Notes: generated by a model from the letters alone, not told the origin. A stretch of 39,015 nt of DNA from Stenotrophomonas geniculata ATCC 19374 = JCM 13324 (GCF_001431625.1 NZ_LLXT01000118.1:1-39015); one strand, 5' to 3'; shown: positions 15,982 through 26,164, counted from the stretch's first letter. Program-made: numbers and translations.

Positions 15982-16482
15982 ATGCTGCTGCGCCTGACCT
16001 GCCTGCTGTTGTTGTCGCTCTGCCTGCCGCTGGCCGTCCTGGCCGCGGATACCCCGCTCAATGAAGTCCGCCCCGGCCTGTATGCCGGCGGCCAGCCCAG
16101 TGCCGCACAACTGCGCGAACTGGCTGCACAGGGTGTGCGCACGGTGATCGACCTGCGCCAGCCCGACGAAGACCGCGGTTTCGATGAAACCCGCGTGGCC
16201 GAATCGCTGGGCCTGCGCTATGTGCGCATTCCGGTGGCCGGCGCAGAGGGCCTGGATGCGGCCAATGTGCGCGCCGTGCACCAGGCCCTGCAGCAGAGCC
16301 AGGGGCCGGTGCTGCTGCACTGCGCGTCCGGCAACCGTGCCGGTGCCGTGCTCGGCTTGGTCAATGCACGTTACGAACACGCCAGCCCGGAACAGGCCCT
16401 GCAGCTCGGCCAGCGTGCCGGCCTGAAGTCGCTGGAAGCCGCCACCCGCCAGCGCCTGGCCACGCCATCCATTTCGCCCTGA
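15982..16482 (+). CDS. Periplasmic protein phosphatase-like protein (DUF442/BLH type)
   Basis: 166 aa with signal peptide MLLRLTCLLLLSLCLPLAVL-AA. The mature part reads NEVRPGLYAGGQPSAAQLR, VRTVIDLRQPDEDRGFDE and the active-site loop LLHCASGNRAGAV. The Cys114-Arg119 spacing is CX4R, as in the beta-lactamase-hydrolase-like (DUF442) branch, one residue shorter than the CX5R of classical tyrosine phosphatases. A general-acid Asp is plausible in the DLRQPDED segment. Substrate unknown. Export to the periplasm is unusual for a phosphatase of this fold. It is 28 nt from dnaG and from the transporter downstream, perhaps cotranscribed. Confidence 0.8.
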   Translation: MLLRLTCLLLLSLCLPLAVLAADTPLNEVRPGLYAGGQPSAAQLRELAAQGVRTVIDLRQPDEDRGFDETRVAESLGLRYVRIPVAGAEGLDAANVRAVHQALQQSQGPVLLHCASGNRAGAVLGLVNARYEHASPEQALQLGQRAGLKSLEAATRQRLATPSISP

Positions 16483-16510
16483 CTCCACCGCACCAAGGAC
16501 CCTGCCCACC

Positions 16511-17482
16511 ATGACCCGCTGGTGGTCGCGCCTGCGACCGGACAACTTCACCCTCGCGCTGCTGTGCACCGTCGGCCTGGCCTCGCTGCTGCCGATGAAG
16601 GGCGCCGCCGCCATCGTCCTTGATGACGTCACCACCGTCGCCATCGCGGCGTTGTTCTTCCTGCACGGCGCGCGCCTGCCGCGCGAGTCGATCATCGGCG
16701 GCATGCTGCACTGGCGGCTGCACCTGACCATCCTCGCCTGCACCTTCATCCTGTTTCCGCTGCTGGGGCTGATGTTCAAGCCACTGTCGGGCTGGCTGCT
16801 GACCCCGGAGCTGTACCTGGGCGTGCTGTTCCTGTGCACCCTGCCCTCCACCGTGCAGTCGTCCATCGCGTTCACCTCGATGGCGCATGGCAACGTGCCC
16901 GCAGCAGTGTGCAGTGCCTCGCTGTCGAGCATCCTCGGCGTGTTCCTCACCCCGCTGCTGCTGACCGCGTTGGCCGGCACCTCCGGCGGCGTGCACGATC
17001 CGCTGCATGCGATCGGCGGCATCATGCTGCAGTTGCTGGTGCCGTTCGTGGCCGGCCATCTGCTGCGGCCGTGGATTGCCGGCTGGGTGGAGAAGCAGCG
17101 TGCACTGCTGCGCTACACCGACCAGGCCACCATCCTGCTGGTGGTGTACTCGGCCTTCGGCGAAGCCGTCACCGAGGGCCTGTGGAGCAAGACGCCGCTG
17201 CTGTCACTGCTGGCCGTGGCCGTCGTGGCCGCGGTGCTGCTGGGCATCGCCATGCCGCTGATCACCGTCATCGCCCGCCGCCTGCGCTTCAACCGCGAGG
17301 ACGAGATCGCCATCGTGTTCTGCGGCTCGAAGAAGAGCCTGGCCACGGGCGTGCCGATCGCCAAGGTGTTGTTCGCTGGTGGCAGCCTCGGTGCCATCGT
17401 GCTGCCGGTGATGATCTACCACCAGATCCAGCTGATCGTCTGCGGCGTGATCGCACAGCGGTATGCGCGGCGCAAGCCCTGA
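16511..17482 (+). CDS. Bile acid:sodium symporter (SBF-like, YocS/PF13593 type) family transporter
   Basis: 323 aa with about nine to ten transmembrane helices. The segment CTLPSTVQSSIAFTSMAHGN is the crossover motif that binds Na+ and substrate in the BASS fold, and FCGSKKSLATGVPIAKVLF is the second, inverted repeat. The family imports organic anions with sodium; the substrate of this subgroup is unknown. It lies 28 nt after the phosphatase gene with no terminator between, so both may be one operon. SMAG repeats close the region. Confidence 0.87.
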   Translation: MTRWWSRLRPDNFTLALLCTVGLASLLPMKGAAAIVLDDVTTVAIAALFFLHGARLPRESIIGGMLHWRLHLTILACTFILFPLLGLMFKPLSGWLLTPELYLGVLFLCTLPSTVQSSIAFTSMAHGNVPAAVCSASLSSILGVFLTPLLLTALAGTSGGVHDPLHAIGGIMLQLLVPFVAGHLLRPWIAGWVEKQRALLRYTDQATILLVVYSAFGEAVTEGLWSKTPLLSLLAVAVVAAVLLGIAMPLITVIARRLRFNREDEIAIVFCGSKKSLATGVPIAKVLFAGGSLGAIVLPVMIYHQIQLIVCGVIAQRYARRKP

Positions 17483-17497
17483 CGCGACGAGGAGAAC

Positions 17498-17588
17498 ATC
17501 CACGCATGGTGTGGATCTACTGTAGAGCCGAGCCCACGCTCGGCTGCTCTTCCAACCACCCCTCAGCCGAGCATGGGCTCGGCTCTAC
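17498..17588. repeat. SMAG (REP) repeats: a single plus an inverted pair
   Basis: An inverted single at 17498-17520 (ATCCACGCATGGTGTGGATC then TAC), then an inverted pair 17522-17545 and 17565-17588 headed GTAG and ended CTAC. They sit between the convergent SBF transporter and ctaB genes; the last copy ends 10 nt from the ctaB stop codon. Confidence 0.9.
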
Positions 17589-17598
17589 AGGTGGCGCT

Positions 17599-18492
17599 TT
17601 ACAACCAGGGCAGGATCCAGTGGTCCACCAGCAGGAAGGCGAACAGCGCCATCAGGTACACGATGGAGTAATAGAACATCTTCATCGAGAACAGTTCGTC
17701 CGGCGGGTCCAGCATGCGCCAGGCGTACCAGAGGAACACGGCGTTGAGCACGATCGCGCCGCCCAGGTAGAACGCGCCACTCATGCCCACCAGGTACGGC
17801 AGCAGGCAGACCAGTGCCAGCACCACCGAGTACACCATGATCTGCTTGCGGGTGTGCACCACGCCATGGGTCACCGGCAGCATCGGGATTTCGGCCTTGG
17901 CGTAGTCCTCGCGGCGGAAGATCGCCAGTGCCCAGAAGTGCGGCGGCGTCCAGATGAAGATGATCAGCACCAGCAGCGACGAGTACGCCCAGTCCGACGA
18001 ACCCTGCATGCCGGTCACCGCGGCCCAGCCCAGCATCGGCGGCATCGCGCCGGCCAGGCCGCCGATGACGATGTTCTGCGAGGTCGCGCGCTTGAGGTAC
18101 ACGGTGTAGATCACCGCATAACCGATCAGCGAGGCGAAGGTCAGCACCGCGGTGATCAGGTTCACCCACAGCACCAGGATCACCATCGACAGCACGATCA
18201 GCACGCCGGCGAACACCAGCACCTGCCACGGCTTGACCTTGCCCACCACCAGCGGGCGCCACGAGGTGCGTGCCATCTGCGCATCGATGTGCGCGTCCAG
18301 CAACTGGTTGATCGCCGCCGCGGCCGAGGCCGCCAGCCAGATGCCGAGGAAGCCGAGCACGCCGGCACGCACCTGCTCCCAGCTGGGCACGCCCGGAATG
18401 GCCAGGACCATGCCGACCAGGGCGGTGAAGACGATCAGGGCGACGACCTTGGGCTTGGTCAGGTCCCAGTACTGGCGGTAATTGGAAAACAT
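17599..18492 (-). CDS. ctaB: Protoheme IX farnesyltransferase (heme o synthase)
   Basis: 297 aa from ATG 18492 ([19 protein letters not shown]), a normal CyoE/CtaB length. UbiA-type prenyltransferase: the first Asp-rich motif is [20 protein letters not shown], the second region has [14 protein letters not shown]; about eight to nine helices. It adds farnesyl to heme b to give heme o, the substrate of CtaA next upstream (4-nt gap). The ARTSWRPL reading of the usual RT-x-x-RPL motif keeps RT and RPL. Longer upstream open frame overlaps ctaA and is not used. Confidence 0.94.
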   Translation of the reverse strand: MFSNYRQYWDLTKPKVVALIVFTALVGMVLAIPGVPSWEQVRAGVLGFLGIWLAASAAAAINQLLDAHIDAQMARTSWRPLVVGKVKPWQVLVFAGVLIVLSMVILVLWVNLITAVLTFASLIGYAVIYTVYLKRATSQNIVIGGLAGAMPPMLGWAAVTGMQGSSDWAYSSLLVLIIFIWTPPHFWALAIFRREDYAKAEIPMLPVTHGVVHTRKQIMVYSVVLALVCLLPYLVGMSGAFYLGGAIVLNAVFLWYAWRMLDPPDELFSMKMFYYSIVYLMALFAFLLVDHWILPWL

Positions 18493-18496
18493 GGAA

Positions 18497-19660
18497 TCAG
18501 TCCGGGGCACGCAGGCGGGCCAGCAGGCTGACCAGTACGAACAACAGGGCAACGGCCACGCCGTTGTGGGCCACCGCCACTTCCAGCGGCAGCGCCAGCT
18601 TCACATTGAGGATGCCGAGGGTGACCTGCAGCACCAGCAGCGCGATCAGCGCGCTGGCCCAGCCACGCATGCTCGGCAGGCGGAACAGGCGCACGCCCAG
18701 CCACAGCAGGTAGACGGCCACCACCACCGCGAACAGGCGATGCGCCATCTGGATGGCGATACGCGAGGCGCCATCCAGCACGCCGCCTTCGTAGTCCACG
18801 CCGATGCCGCGCCACAGGGTGAAGCCCTCGACGAAGTTGTGCTGCGGCCACCACTGGTTGGCACAGCGCGGGAAGTTGTCCAGCGAGGCGCTGCCGCCGC
18901 CGCAGGCCAGCGCCGCGTAGTTGGCGCTGACCCAACCGCCCAGCGCGATCTGGGTGACCAGCACTGCTACGCCGATGCGCAACAGCCACTTCAGCTTCGG
19001 TGCTTCGGCCAGGGTGATCGGCATGTGCGTTGCGCGCCAGGCCATCCACACCAGCAGCGCGAACATCAGCATGCCGCCCAGCAGGTGGCCCATCACTACG
19101 ATGGGTTTCAGCAGCAGGGTCACCGTCCACATGCCCAGCAGGGCCTGGAAGATCACCACCGCCAGGGTCAGCAGGGCAGCGCGCGCCAGGTCGATGTTGC
19201 TCCAGCGCAGCGCCGCGATCAGCAGGATCGCCTCGCCTATCAGGGCCAAGGCGCTGGCGGTGCCGTGCCAGCCCATCATGTACAGCGGTATGCCGGCGGC
19301 CACCAGTACGCAGGCGGTCACCACCGCCGTGCTTCCGAATCGCCGCTTGCGCGTGGCCAGCAGCGCCAGGGTCAGGATCTCGATGCCCAGCGCGCCGGCC
19401 AGGAAGCGATGCACCTGCTCACGCCAGGCCTTGTGGGTTTCCAGCGGGCGGATCTCCGCCGCCGGATGGCCGATGGTCTCTTCCACGTGCTGCGGCCAGG
19501 TGGCCTGTCCATAGCAGGTCGGCCAGTCCGGGCAGCTCAGGCCGGCATCGGACAGGCGCACGAAGGCGCCGAACATGATCGTGCTCGCGGTCATGATCAT
19601 GGCGAACCACGCCAGGCGGTGGAAATTGCGGTGCAGCGCCGGACGCGCGGAAAGGCTCAT
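18497..19660 (-). CDS. ctaA: Heme A synthase (COX15/CtaA family)
   Basis: 387 aa from ATG 19660; a TTG directly upstream is in frame. Eight transmembrane helices in two repeats, with the heme-ligand histidines in conserved places, such as [32 protein letters not shown] and [33 protein letters not shown] is the family's signature after helix one. It oxidises the methyl group of heme o to a formyl group, giving heme A for the aa3 oxidase. Co-oriented with the SCO-like gene upstream (10-nt gap) and ctaB downstream. Confidence 0.94.
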   Translation of the reverse strand: MSLSARPALHRNFHRLAWFAMIMTASTIMFGAFVRLSDAGLSCPDWPTCYGQATWPQHVEETIGHPAAEIRPLETHKAWREQVHRFLAGALGIEILTLALLATRKRRFGSTAVVTACVLVAAGIPLYMMGWHGTASALALIGEAILLIAALRWSNIDLARAALLTLAVVIFQALLGMWTVTLLLKPIVVMGHLLGGMLMFALLVWMAWRATHMPITLAEAPKLKWLLRIGVAVLVTQIALGGWVSANYAALACGGGSASLDNFPRCANQWWPQHNFVEGFTLWRGIGVDYEGGVLDGASRIAIQMAHRLFAVVVAVYLLWLGVRLFRLPSMRGWASALIALLVLQVTLGILNVKLALPLEVAVAHNGVAVALLFVLVSLLARLRAPD

Positions 19661-19670
19661 CAAACGGGAC

Positions 19671-20240
19671 TCACTTCAGTTTCAGCAACGTGGCCATGTC
19701 CTTGCGCAGGCCACCCAGGTCACTGCCGGGGGCATGGCGCATGATCACGAAGCCGTTCGGATCGATCACGTAGACCGGCAGGCCAGCCGGATCGTCGACG
19801 CCGGGCAGGGCCGCGCGCAGTGCTGGCGACGGTGCCAGCGGCCGCAGCGCGGGCAGCGAGGCGATCGACGCCGGTGGCGTTCCCAGCCACAGGATTTCGA
19901 CATTATCGGCGTTATGGCCGAACAGCTGCCACACCTTGCCCAGTCCCTGCGACAAAGTGACGCACTGCGCGTCGCAGACTCCGGCCGGCGCCACCAGCAG
20001 GCGCCAGGTACGGGCCTCGGGATTCCACGGATAAGGCTGGCCGCTGGCCAGGGTCGGCGCCTGCTGGCGCAGGTCCACCGGCGGCTTCAGCAGCTGGCCG
20101 GCATTGCGGTGCCCGGTGGGCTGCCAGCCAGAGAAGCGCAGCACGGCAGCCAGCGCCATCGCCCCGAAGAACACGGCAAACAGCAGTACCAGGGTCCGGC
20201 GGCCAGAGCCGCGCGCCTGCGGGGACGTAGCAGTGTTCAT
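19671..20240 (-). CDS. SCO-like membrane-anchored protein of the oxidase cluster
   Basis: 189 aa from ATG 20240; an ATG at 20249 would add three residues. One N-terminal helix (TLVLLFAVFFGAMALAAVLR) anchors a periplasmic domain. That domain has C-D-A-Q-C, a CX3C pair like the copper-binding site of SCO/PrrC thioredoxin-fold proteins, then GLPVYVIDPNGFVIMRHAPG, which ends in a His where SCO proteins place their third ligand. Overall length and the rest of the sequence are divergent. Position between SURF1 (ends 14 nt before) and ctaA supports a role in CuA or heme assembly. That is inference; no activity is known. Confidence 0.65.
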   Translation of the reverse strand: MNTATSPQARGSGRRTLVLLFAVFFGAMALAAVLRFSGWQPTGHRNAGQLLKPPVDLRQQAPTLASGQPYPWNPEARTWRLLVAPAGVCDAQCVTLSQGLGKVWQLFGHNADNVEILWLGTPPASIASLPALRPLAPSPALRAALPGVDDPAGLPVYVIDPNGFVIMRHAPGSDLGGLRKDMATLLKLK

Positions 20241-20253
20241 GCGGGGCATTTTC

Positions 20254-20991
20254 TCATGGTTGGGTACGGGATGCCGGTCGTGCCACGGCGCGCCTCCTGC
20301 GCCACTCCAACACCAGCGCAACGACGAGCACGGTCAGGGCCAGGCCGAACCACTGCACGGCGTAGCCCAGATGACGCTGCGGCGGCAAGGTGTTCGGCAG
20401 CAGGTCCAGATCACGTTCGTCGCCGAAGGGCAGCGCCGGGTCCAGGCGCAGTACACGATCGGGAAGTGACTGCACCCCCAGCGCGCGGGCCAGGCCTTCG
20501 GCCGGCAACCGGCTGGCCAGCCAGCGGCCCGCTTCATCGGTGGTGGAGAACGCCGGGCCCAGTGCCAGTCCCGCTGACGGCGGCGGCGCCAGCAACCCAC
20601 GTACGGCCACCGGCGAAGGTGGCGACGGCACATCCGGCAGGGTGCGATCAGGCGGCAGCGCGCGCCATCCCAGATCGACCAGCAACACACTGCCCTCGTC
20701 ACTGCGGAACGGGCGGTAGATCTTCACGCCGGCACGGCCGTGCCGGGTCTGGTTATCCAGCAGCACCACGCCGGGCAGGAAGCGACCGTGGTCGGCCACG
20801 CCATGCAACGCACCGGGCGCTGCCAGCGCCTGCGCCAACGACAGTACCTGCGCTGCGGCTGGACCCTGTGCATCCAACATTGCCTGTTTGGCATGCATGC
20901 GCTGCAGCTGCCACAGCCCCAATGCGGTGAAACCGGCCATTGCCAGCACGGCCAGCAGCCATCCGAGCACGCGCGTGTGCTGGCGCATCAT
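20254..20991 (-). CDS. SURF1-family cytochrome c oxidase assembly protein
   Basis: 245 aa from ATG 20991 (another ATG follows at 20988). N-terminal helix with LGLWQLQRMHAKQAM, a large periplasmic domain with LLDNQTRHGRAGVKIYRPF and LLVDLGWRAL, and a C-terminal helix (HLGYAVQWFGLALTVLVVAL) are the SURF1 layout with its YxxQWF signature. It helps insert heme A into subunit I. Its stop overlaps the reading region of the next gene, so translation may be coupled. It lies across the small DUF2909-type gene, on the other strand, from ctaE. Confidence 0.9.
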   Translation of the reverse strand: MMRQHTRVLGWLLAVLAMAGFTALGLWQLQRMHAKQAMLDAQGPAAAQVLSLAQALAAPGALHGVADHGRFLPGVVLLDNQTRHGRAGVKIYRPFRSDEGSVLLVDLGWRALPPDRTLPDVPSPPSPVAVRGLLAPPPSAGLALGPAFSTTDEAGRWLASRLPAEGLARALGVQSLPDRVLRLDPALPFGDERDLDLLPNTLPPQRHLGYAVQWFGLALTVLVVALVLEWRRRRAVARPASRTQP

Positions 20992-21048
20992 GACAAGTCC
21001 GCGCAAACGCGGTCAGATAGGCACATCCACCCTGCCCTCGAGCCGCGC

Positions 21049-21267
21049 ATGAGTGATTCGCTGAAGACCCTGCTGGTAATCGCGTTTCTGATCGTCATCG
21101 TCTGGAATCTGGGCGCCGGCCTGTATTACCTGCTGGTCGACCGCGGCCAGACCAAGCGCACGGTCAACGCACTGACACGCCGCATCGGGGTGTCGGTGGC
21201 CTTGATCGTACTGGTGATCGTGAGCATCTACATGGGCTGGATCAAACCGCACGGCATCGGCGGCTGA
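21049..21267 (+). CDS. Twin-transmembrane small protein (DUF2909 type)
   Basis: 72 aa: MSDSLKTLLVIAFLIVIVWN and ISIYMGWIK bound two hydrophobic helices, with the loop DRGQTKRTVNALTRRIGVSV between. This pattern of two helices joined by a basic loop is the DUF2909 family, found in aa3 oxidase clusters of beta- and gammaproteobacteria, of unknown function. It runs against the rest of the cluster, divergent from SURF1 and convergent with ctaE. No strong ribosome binding site. Confidence 0.85.
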   Translation: MSDSLKTLLVIAFLIVIVWNLGAGLYYLLVDRGQTKRTVNALTRRIGVSVALIVLVIVSIYMGWIKPHGIGG

Positions 21268-21287
21268 GGCCACCGATGCGTGCGCGG

Positions 21288-22163
21288 TCAAAGCACGTAG
21301 ACGAACATGAAGAGCATCAGCCACACCACGTCGACGAAGTGCCAGTACCACGCGGCGGCTTCGAAACCGAAATGGTTGTCGCGGGTGAAGTGTCCCTTGG
21401 CCGAACGCAGCCACATCACGATCAGCATGATCGTGCCCAGCAGCACGTGCGCGCCGTGGAAGCCGGTCAGCATGAAGAACGTCGAACCATAGATACCCGA
21501 GCCGAGCGTCAGGTTCAGTTCCTTGTAGGCGTGGATGTACTCTTCCGCCTGCAGGGTCAGGAAGCCGAGGCCGAGCACCACGGTCAGGCCCAGCCAGATC
21601 AGCAGCTGGCGGCGGTTGCCGGCCTTCAGTGCATGGTGGGCGATGGTCAGGGTCACGCCGGAGGTGAGCAGGATCAGCGTGTTGATCAGCGGCAGGCCCC
21701 AGGCCGGGATGGTCTGGAACGCACCGCCGATCGCCGCCGGGCCATTGGTCGGCCATCCTGCCGAATAGCCCTGCCAGAGCAGTTCGTTGGTCATCACCCC
21801 GCGGCCTTCGCCGCTGAGCCACGACAGGCCCAGGTTGCGGGTGTAGAACAGCGCGCCGAAGAAGGCGCCGAAGAACATCACCTCGGAGAAGATGAACCAG
21901 ATCATCCCCATCCGGAACGAACCATCGACCTGGTGGTTGTAGTTGCCGGCCTGCGACTCGCGCACCACGTCGCTGAACCACCAGAACAGGGTCAGCACCA
22001 GCATCGCGATGCCGATGTAGAACGTCCAGCGTCCCCAGCTGGCATCGTTGAGCCAGCTGGCCACGCCCACCATGGTCACCATCATCGCGATGGAACCCAC
22101 GAACGGCCATTTGCTCTGGGCCGGGACGAAGTACACGTTGGCGTCGGTCGGTGTCTGGGCCAT
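21288..22163 (-). CDS. ctaE: Cytochrome c oxidase subunit III
   Basis: 291 aa from ATG 22163 (MAQTPTDANVYFVPAQSKWP). Seven transmembrane helices with the subunit III signatures MIWFIFSEVMFFGAFFGALF, GFHGAHVLLGTIMLIV and WYWHFVDVVWLMLFMFVYVL. It stabilises the aa3 oxidase core and supports proton uptake through the D channel. It is 13 nt after ctaG. It ends 20 nt from the convergent DUF2909-type gene. Confidence 0.96.
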   Translation of the reverse strand: MAQTPTDANVYFVPAQSKWPFVGSIAMMVTMVGVASWLNDASWGRWTFYIGIAMLVLTLFWWFSDVVRESQAGNYNHQVDGSFRMGMIWFIFSEVMFFGAFFGALFYTRNLGLSWLSGEGRGVMTNELLWQGYSAGWPTNGPAAIGGAFQTIPAWGLPLINTLILLTSGVTLTIAHHALKAGNRRQLLIWLGLTVVLGLGFLTLQAEEYIHAYKELNLTLGSGIYGSTFFMLTGFHGAHVLLGTIMLIVMWLRSAKGHFTRDNHFGFEAAAWYWHFVDVVWLMLFMFVYVL

Positions 22164-22176
22164 GTCGGTATCCGGG

Positions 22177-22767
22177 TCAGGGTGCGGCGTGCGCGCCTTC
22201 CGAGGTGGCGGCCGGGGCCAGCCGATCGGACAGCGCGTCGTTGCGGTAGAAGGTGTAGGACAAGGTGATCGTCCTGATCTCCGGCGGCAGATCCGGATCG
22301 ACGATGAAACGCACCGGCATGTCGCGCTTCTCGCCAGCCTGCAGCGTCTGCGCGGTGAAACAGAAACATTCGGTCTTGCTGAAGAAGCCCGAGGCACGCG
22401 CCGGCGCCACCGAAGGCACCGCACTGCCGACCACCGCCTGCTGGCTGTCGTTGCGTGCGAAGTACAACGCTTCGTTGAGTTCGCCGGGCACCACGTCCAT
22501 GGTCAGCTGTTCGGGATGGAACGACCACGGCAGGCGCGAGTTGACGCCGCCATCGAATTCCACCCGTACGGTGCGCTTGCCGGACGCCGCACCCGCACTG
22601 GCTTCGCTGCCGGGGCCGCGCTCCAGTCGCACGCCGAACACCTTCTCGCAGGCGATGCGATACAGCGGCACCAGCGAGAACGTCAGCAGGAACACCGCCA
22701 CCGCCACGCCGATCAGGCGCGGCAGCCCGGCACTGCGTGAGGTCGCGGTGGCCGGTGCGTCGCTCAT
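22177..22767 (-). CDS. ctaG: Cytochrome c oxidase assembly protein CtaG (Cox11)
   Basis: 196 aa from ATG 22767, which overlaps the stop of the small assembly ORF as ATGA. One N-terminal helix ([20 protein letters not shown]) then a periplasmic Ig-like domain with the copper-binding CFCF motif in [20 protein letters not shown] and the conserved [20 protein letters not shown]. Cox11 delivers copper to the CuB site of subunit I. Coupled translation with the gene before it is likely. Confidence 0.95.
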   Translation of the reverse strand: MSDAPATATSRSAGLPRLIGVAVAVFLLTFSLVPLYRIACEKVFGVRLERGPGSEASAGAASGKRTVRVEFDGGVNSRLPWSFHPEQLTMDVVPGELNEALYFARNDSQQAVVGSAVPSVAPARASGFFSKTECFCFTAQTLQAGEKRDMPVRFIVDPDLPPEIRTITLSYTFYRNDALSDRLAPAATSEGAHAAP

Positions 22768-22982
22768 CGGCCGATCACCCCACTGAGGATGAAACCGACG
22801 TAGACCAGCACAGCGATGGCGCCGACCCACATCGCCGTGCGCCTAGCGCGCCGGCGTTGCTGTTCGATGCCGTTTTCCGGGGCGTCGCCCGGGCTGTTGT
22901 AGAGCCGAGCCATGCTCGGCTGCTTTTCGTCAGCCGAGCATGGCTCGACTCTACAGATCTGCAGCGGGCTCTCGTTATGCAT
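22764..22982 (-). CDS. Cytochrome oxidase small assembly protein, N-terminus built from a SMAG repeat
   Basis: 72 aa from ATG 22982. The ribosome binding site GAGG overlaps the ctaD stop codon, 6 nt before this ATG, which supports the long form. The C-terminal part, [20 protein letters not shown] and [13 protein letters not shown], is a basic segment plus one transmembrane helix, the pattern of the very small assembly proteins found between ctaD and ctaG in proteobacteria (usually about 30-50 aa). Residues about 10-29 are encoded by the SMAG inverted pair at 22899-22954, which keeps the frame open. An internal ATG at 22913 inside the repeat would give a 49-aa form. Confidence 0.65.
   Translation of the reverse strand: MHNESPLQICRVEPCSADEKQPSMARLYNSPGDAPENGIEQQRRRARRTAMWVGAIAVLVYVGFILSGVIGR
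22899..22954. repeat. SMAG inverted pair inside a coding sequence
   Basis: GTAGAGCCGAGCCATGCTCG then GCT at 22899-22921, and its inverted partner 22932-22954 ending CTAC. Both lie inside the small assembly ORF (22764-22982), between the ctaD stop and the helix-coding part. In the frame used, neither copy introduces a stop codon. Confidence 0.9.
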
Positions 22983-22990
22983 GCCCCACC

Positions 22991-24598
<1,608 letters not shown>

Positions 24599-24630
24599 TG
24601 CAAAACACCTCTCAGAATCGGTTGTCACCA

Positions 24631-24646
24631 CGGCCGCGAGCGGCCG
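24631..24646 (-). other. Hairpin in the ctaC-ctaD intergenic stretch
   Basis: CGGCCGC-GA-GCGGCCG, a perfect 7-bp stem 11 nt after the ctaC stop codon. No T tract follows, so it is more likely an mRNA processing or stability hairpin than a terminator. Confidence 0.5.
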
Positions 24647-24657
24647 CGGGCTTTACA

Positions 24658-25641
24658 TCACGCGCCGCTGGCTGCGGTGGCAGGTGCGCTGCCGGCTTCG
24701 GCAGCCGCAGGCGCTGCCGATGCTCCGCTCGCAGGTGCAGCCGGCTCTGCAGGTGCCGCGGGCGTTGTCGGCGTTGTCGGCGTTGTCGGCGTTGTCGGCG
24801 CGGCTGGCGGCGCCGGCTTGCGCTGCGCCAGCCACTGCTTGAAGTCTTCCTTGGACACCGCCTCGACCACGATCGGCATGAAGCCGTGGTCCTTGCCGCA
24901 CAGCTCTGCGCACTGCCCGCGGTACACGCCGGGCTGCTCGATGCTGGTCCAGGCTTCGTTGATGAAGCCGGGGATGGCGTCCTGCTTCCAGCCCAGCGCC
25001 GGTACCCACCAGGCGTGGATCACGTCGTCGGAGGTGATGACGAAACGCACCTTGGTATCGACCGGCAGCACCAGGCGGTTGTCGACATCCAGCAGGTAGT
25101 GCGGATGGCTCTCGCGGGTCGGCACGACGCCGCTCTGCCGCACACGGTCGGACTCGCGGTCCAGCCGGCTGGTGAAGGTGACGTTCTCGCCGAGGTATTC
25201 GTACTTCCACATCCACTGGTAGCCGGTGACCTTCACCGTCATCTCGGCATCGCGGGTGTCGTACATCTTGATCAGGTTGGCCGTGGCCGGCCAGGCCATC
25301 ACGATCAGGATGATCACCGGGATCACCGTCCAGATCACCTCGGCCTTGGTGTTGTGGCTGAAGGTGGCGGCGACCGCGCCCTTGGATTTGCGGAACTTGA
25401 ACATGGCGTAGGCCATCGCCCCGAACACGATGACGCCGATCACCGTGCAGATGATCAACGACAGGTTGTTCGATTCCCAGGCCAGGCGCGAGGTCTGGGT
25501 CACCCCCTTGCCCATGTTCAGCTGCCACGGCTTGGGATCGGCCGCCTGGGCCCAGGCCAACGCCGGCATCAGTCCCCCGGTCGCCAGCACTGCGGCAACC
25601 GCGTTCACGCACTTCGTGCCCCACCTGCTGCTTTGCTTCAT
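24658..25641 (-). CDS. ctaC: Cytochrome c oxidase subunit II
   Basis: 327 aa from ATG 25641. After a cleavable leader (LATGGLMPALAWAQA) two helices follow, then a cupredoxin domain. CuA ligands are in SDDVIHAWWVPALGWKQDAI and YRGQCAELCGKDHGFMP (Cys-X3-Cys, His, Met). It accepts electrons from cytochrome c. The C-terminus is unusual: a low-complexity Pro/Thr/Ala tail of about 50 residues, including PTTPTTPTTPTTP from a 9-nt repeat. There is no fused cytochrome c domain. It is first of the oxidase subunits, 11 nt after the DUF2244 gene. Confidence 0.97.
   Translation of the reverse strand: MKQSSRWGTKCVNAVAAVLATGGLMPALAWAQAADPKPWQLNMGKGVTQTSRLAWESNNLSLIICTVIGVIVFGAMAYAMFKFRKSKGAVAATFSHNTKAEVIWTVIPVIILIVMAWPATANLIKMYDTRDAEMTVKVTGYQWMWKYEYLGENVTFTSRLDRESDRVRQSGVVPTRESHPHYLLDVDNRLVLPVDTKVRFVITSDDVIHAWWVPALGWKQDAIPGFINEAWTSIEQPGVYRGQCAELCGKDHGFMPIVVEAVSKEDFKQWLAQRKPAPPAAPTTPTTPTTPTTPAAPAEPAAPASGASAAPAAAEAGSAPATAASGA
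24763..24798 (-). repeat. Four tandem copies of a 9-nt repeat in ctaC
   Basis: CGTTGTCGG repeated four times exactly, encoding Pro-Thr-Thr units in the C-terminal tail of CtaC. Length change by replication slippage would keep the frame. Confidence 0.9.
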
Positions 25642-25652
25642 TGCCTAGACCC

Positions 25653-26129
25653 TTAGCGTCGTCGGTTGCCGCCATCGCTGGCGGCGAGCAAGCTTTCAAG
25701 TGTCTCTGCAAGCGTCTGACGTTCGGCCGGCGCGAGGAAACTCCCCACCTCCACCTGCCGGCCGCTGGATGCCAGCCGGACCCTCTCATCGTCGGTGAGC
25801 AGGCGCACCCAGTGGGGGTGGGCCCGGAACACCGGCGATCCACCGGGTACGGGAATGACCTCCACGTACGCCGGCACTACCCGGATCTCCTCCTGTCGTT
25901 CACCACTGCGCCACAAGGCACGCAGCGCCGCCGCCAGCACCAGGCTGTAAAGCAGCGCGAACAGGGGCGCGAATGCATTGCCGGCCAACCACCCGAGGGC
26001 GGACACCAGCCACATCGCACCCGACAACACGGTGAACAACAGGACGAACTGCCGGGCATCGAGCGCCCGTGGGGGACGCAGCCGCAGCTGCGTACCTGAC
26101 CCATCCGGAGCTGGAAGCACCTCGATCAT
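25653..26129 (-). CDS. DUF2244 domain-containing membrane protein
   Basis: 158 aa from ATG 26129 (MIEVLPAPDGSGTQLRLRPP). Two transmembrane helices near residues 28-70 (FVLLFTVLSGAMWLVSALGW and FAPLFALLYSLVLAAAL) are followed by a cytoplasmic domain with RVVPAYVEVIPVPG and LTDDERVRLASSGRQVEVGS. DUF2244 proteins sit at the head of aa3 oxidase operons in many proteobacteria; function is unknown. It starts the operon, divergent from putA across 274 nt. Confidence 0.85.
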   Translation of the reverse strand: MIEVLPAPDGSGTQLRLRPPRALDARQFVLLFTVLSGAMWLVSALGWLAGNAFAPLFALLYSLVLAAALRALWRSGERQEEIRVVPAYVEVIPVPGGSPVFRAHPHWVRLLTDDERVRLASSGRQVEVGSFLAPAERQTLAETLESLLAASDGGNRRR

Positions 26130-26164
26130 GTCGCAACCGCGTTCCTGCCGCGGGAAACGTCTCG

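Noticed and set aside
24763..24798. CRISPR-like array
   Set aside because: Units are 9 nt without spacers; it is a coding microsatellite.
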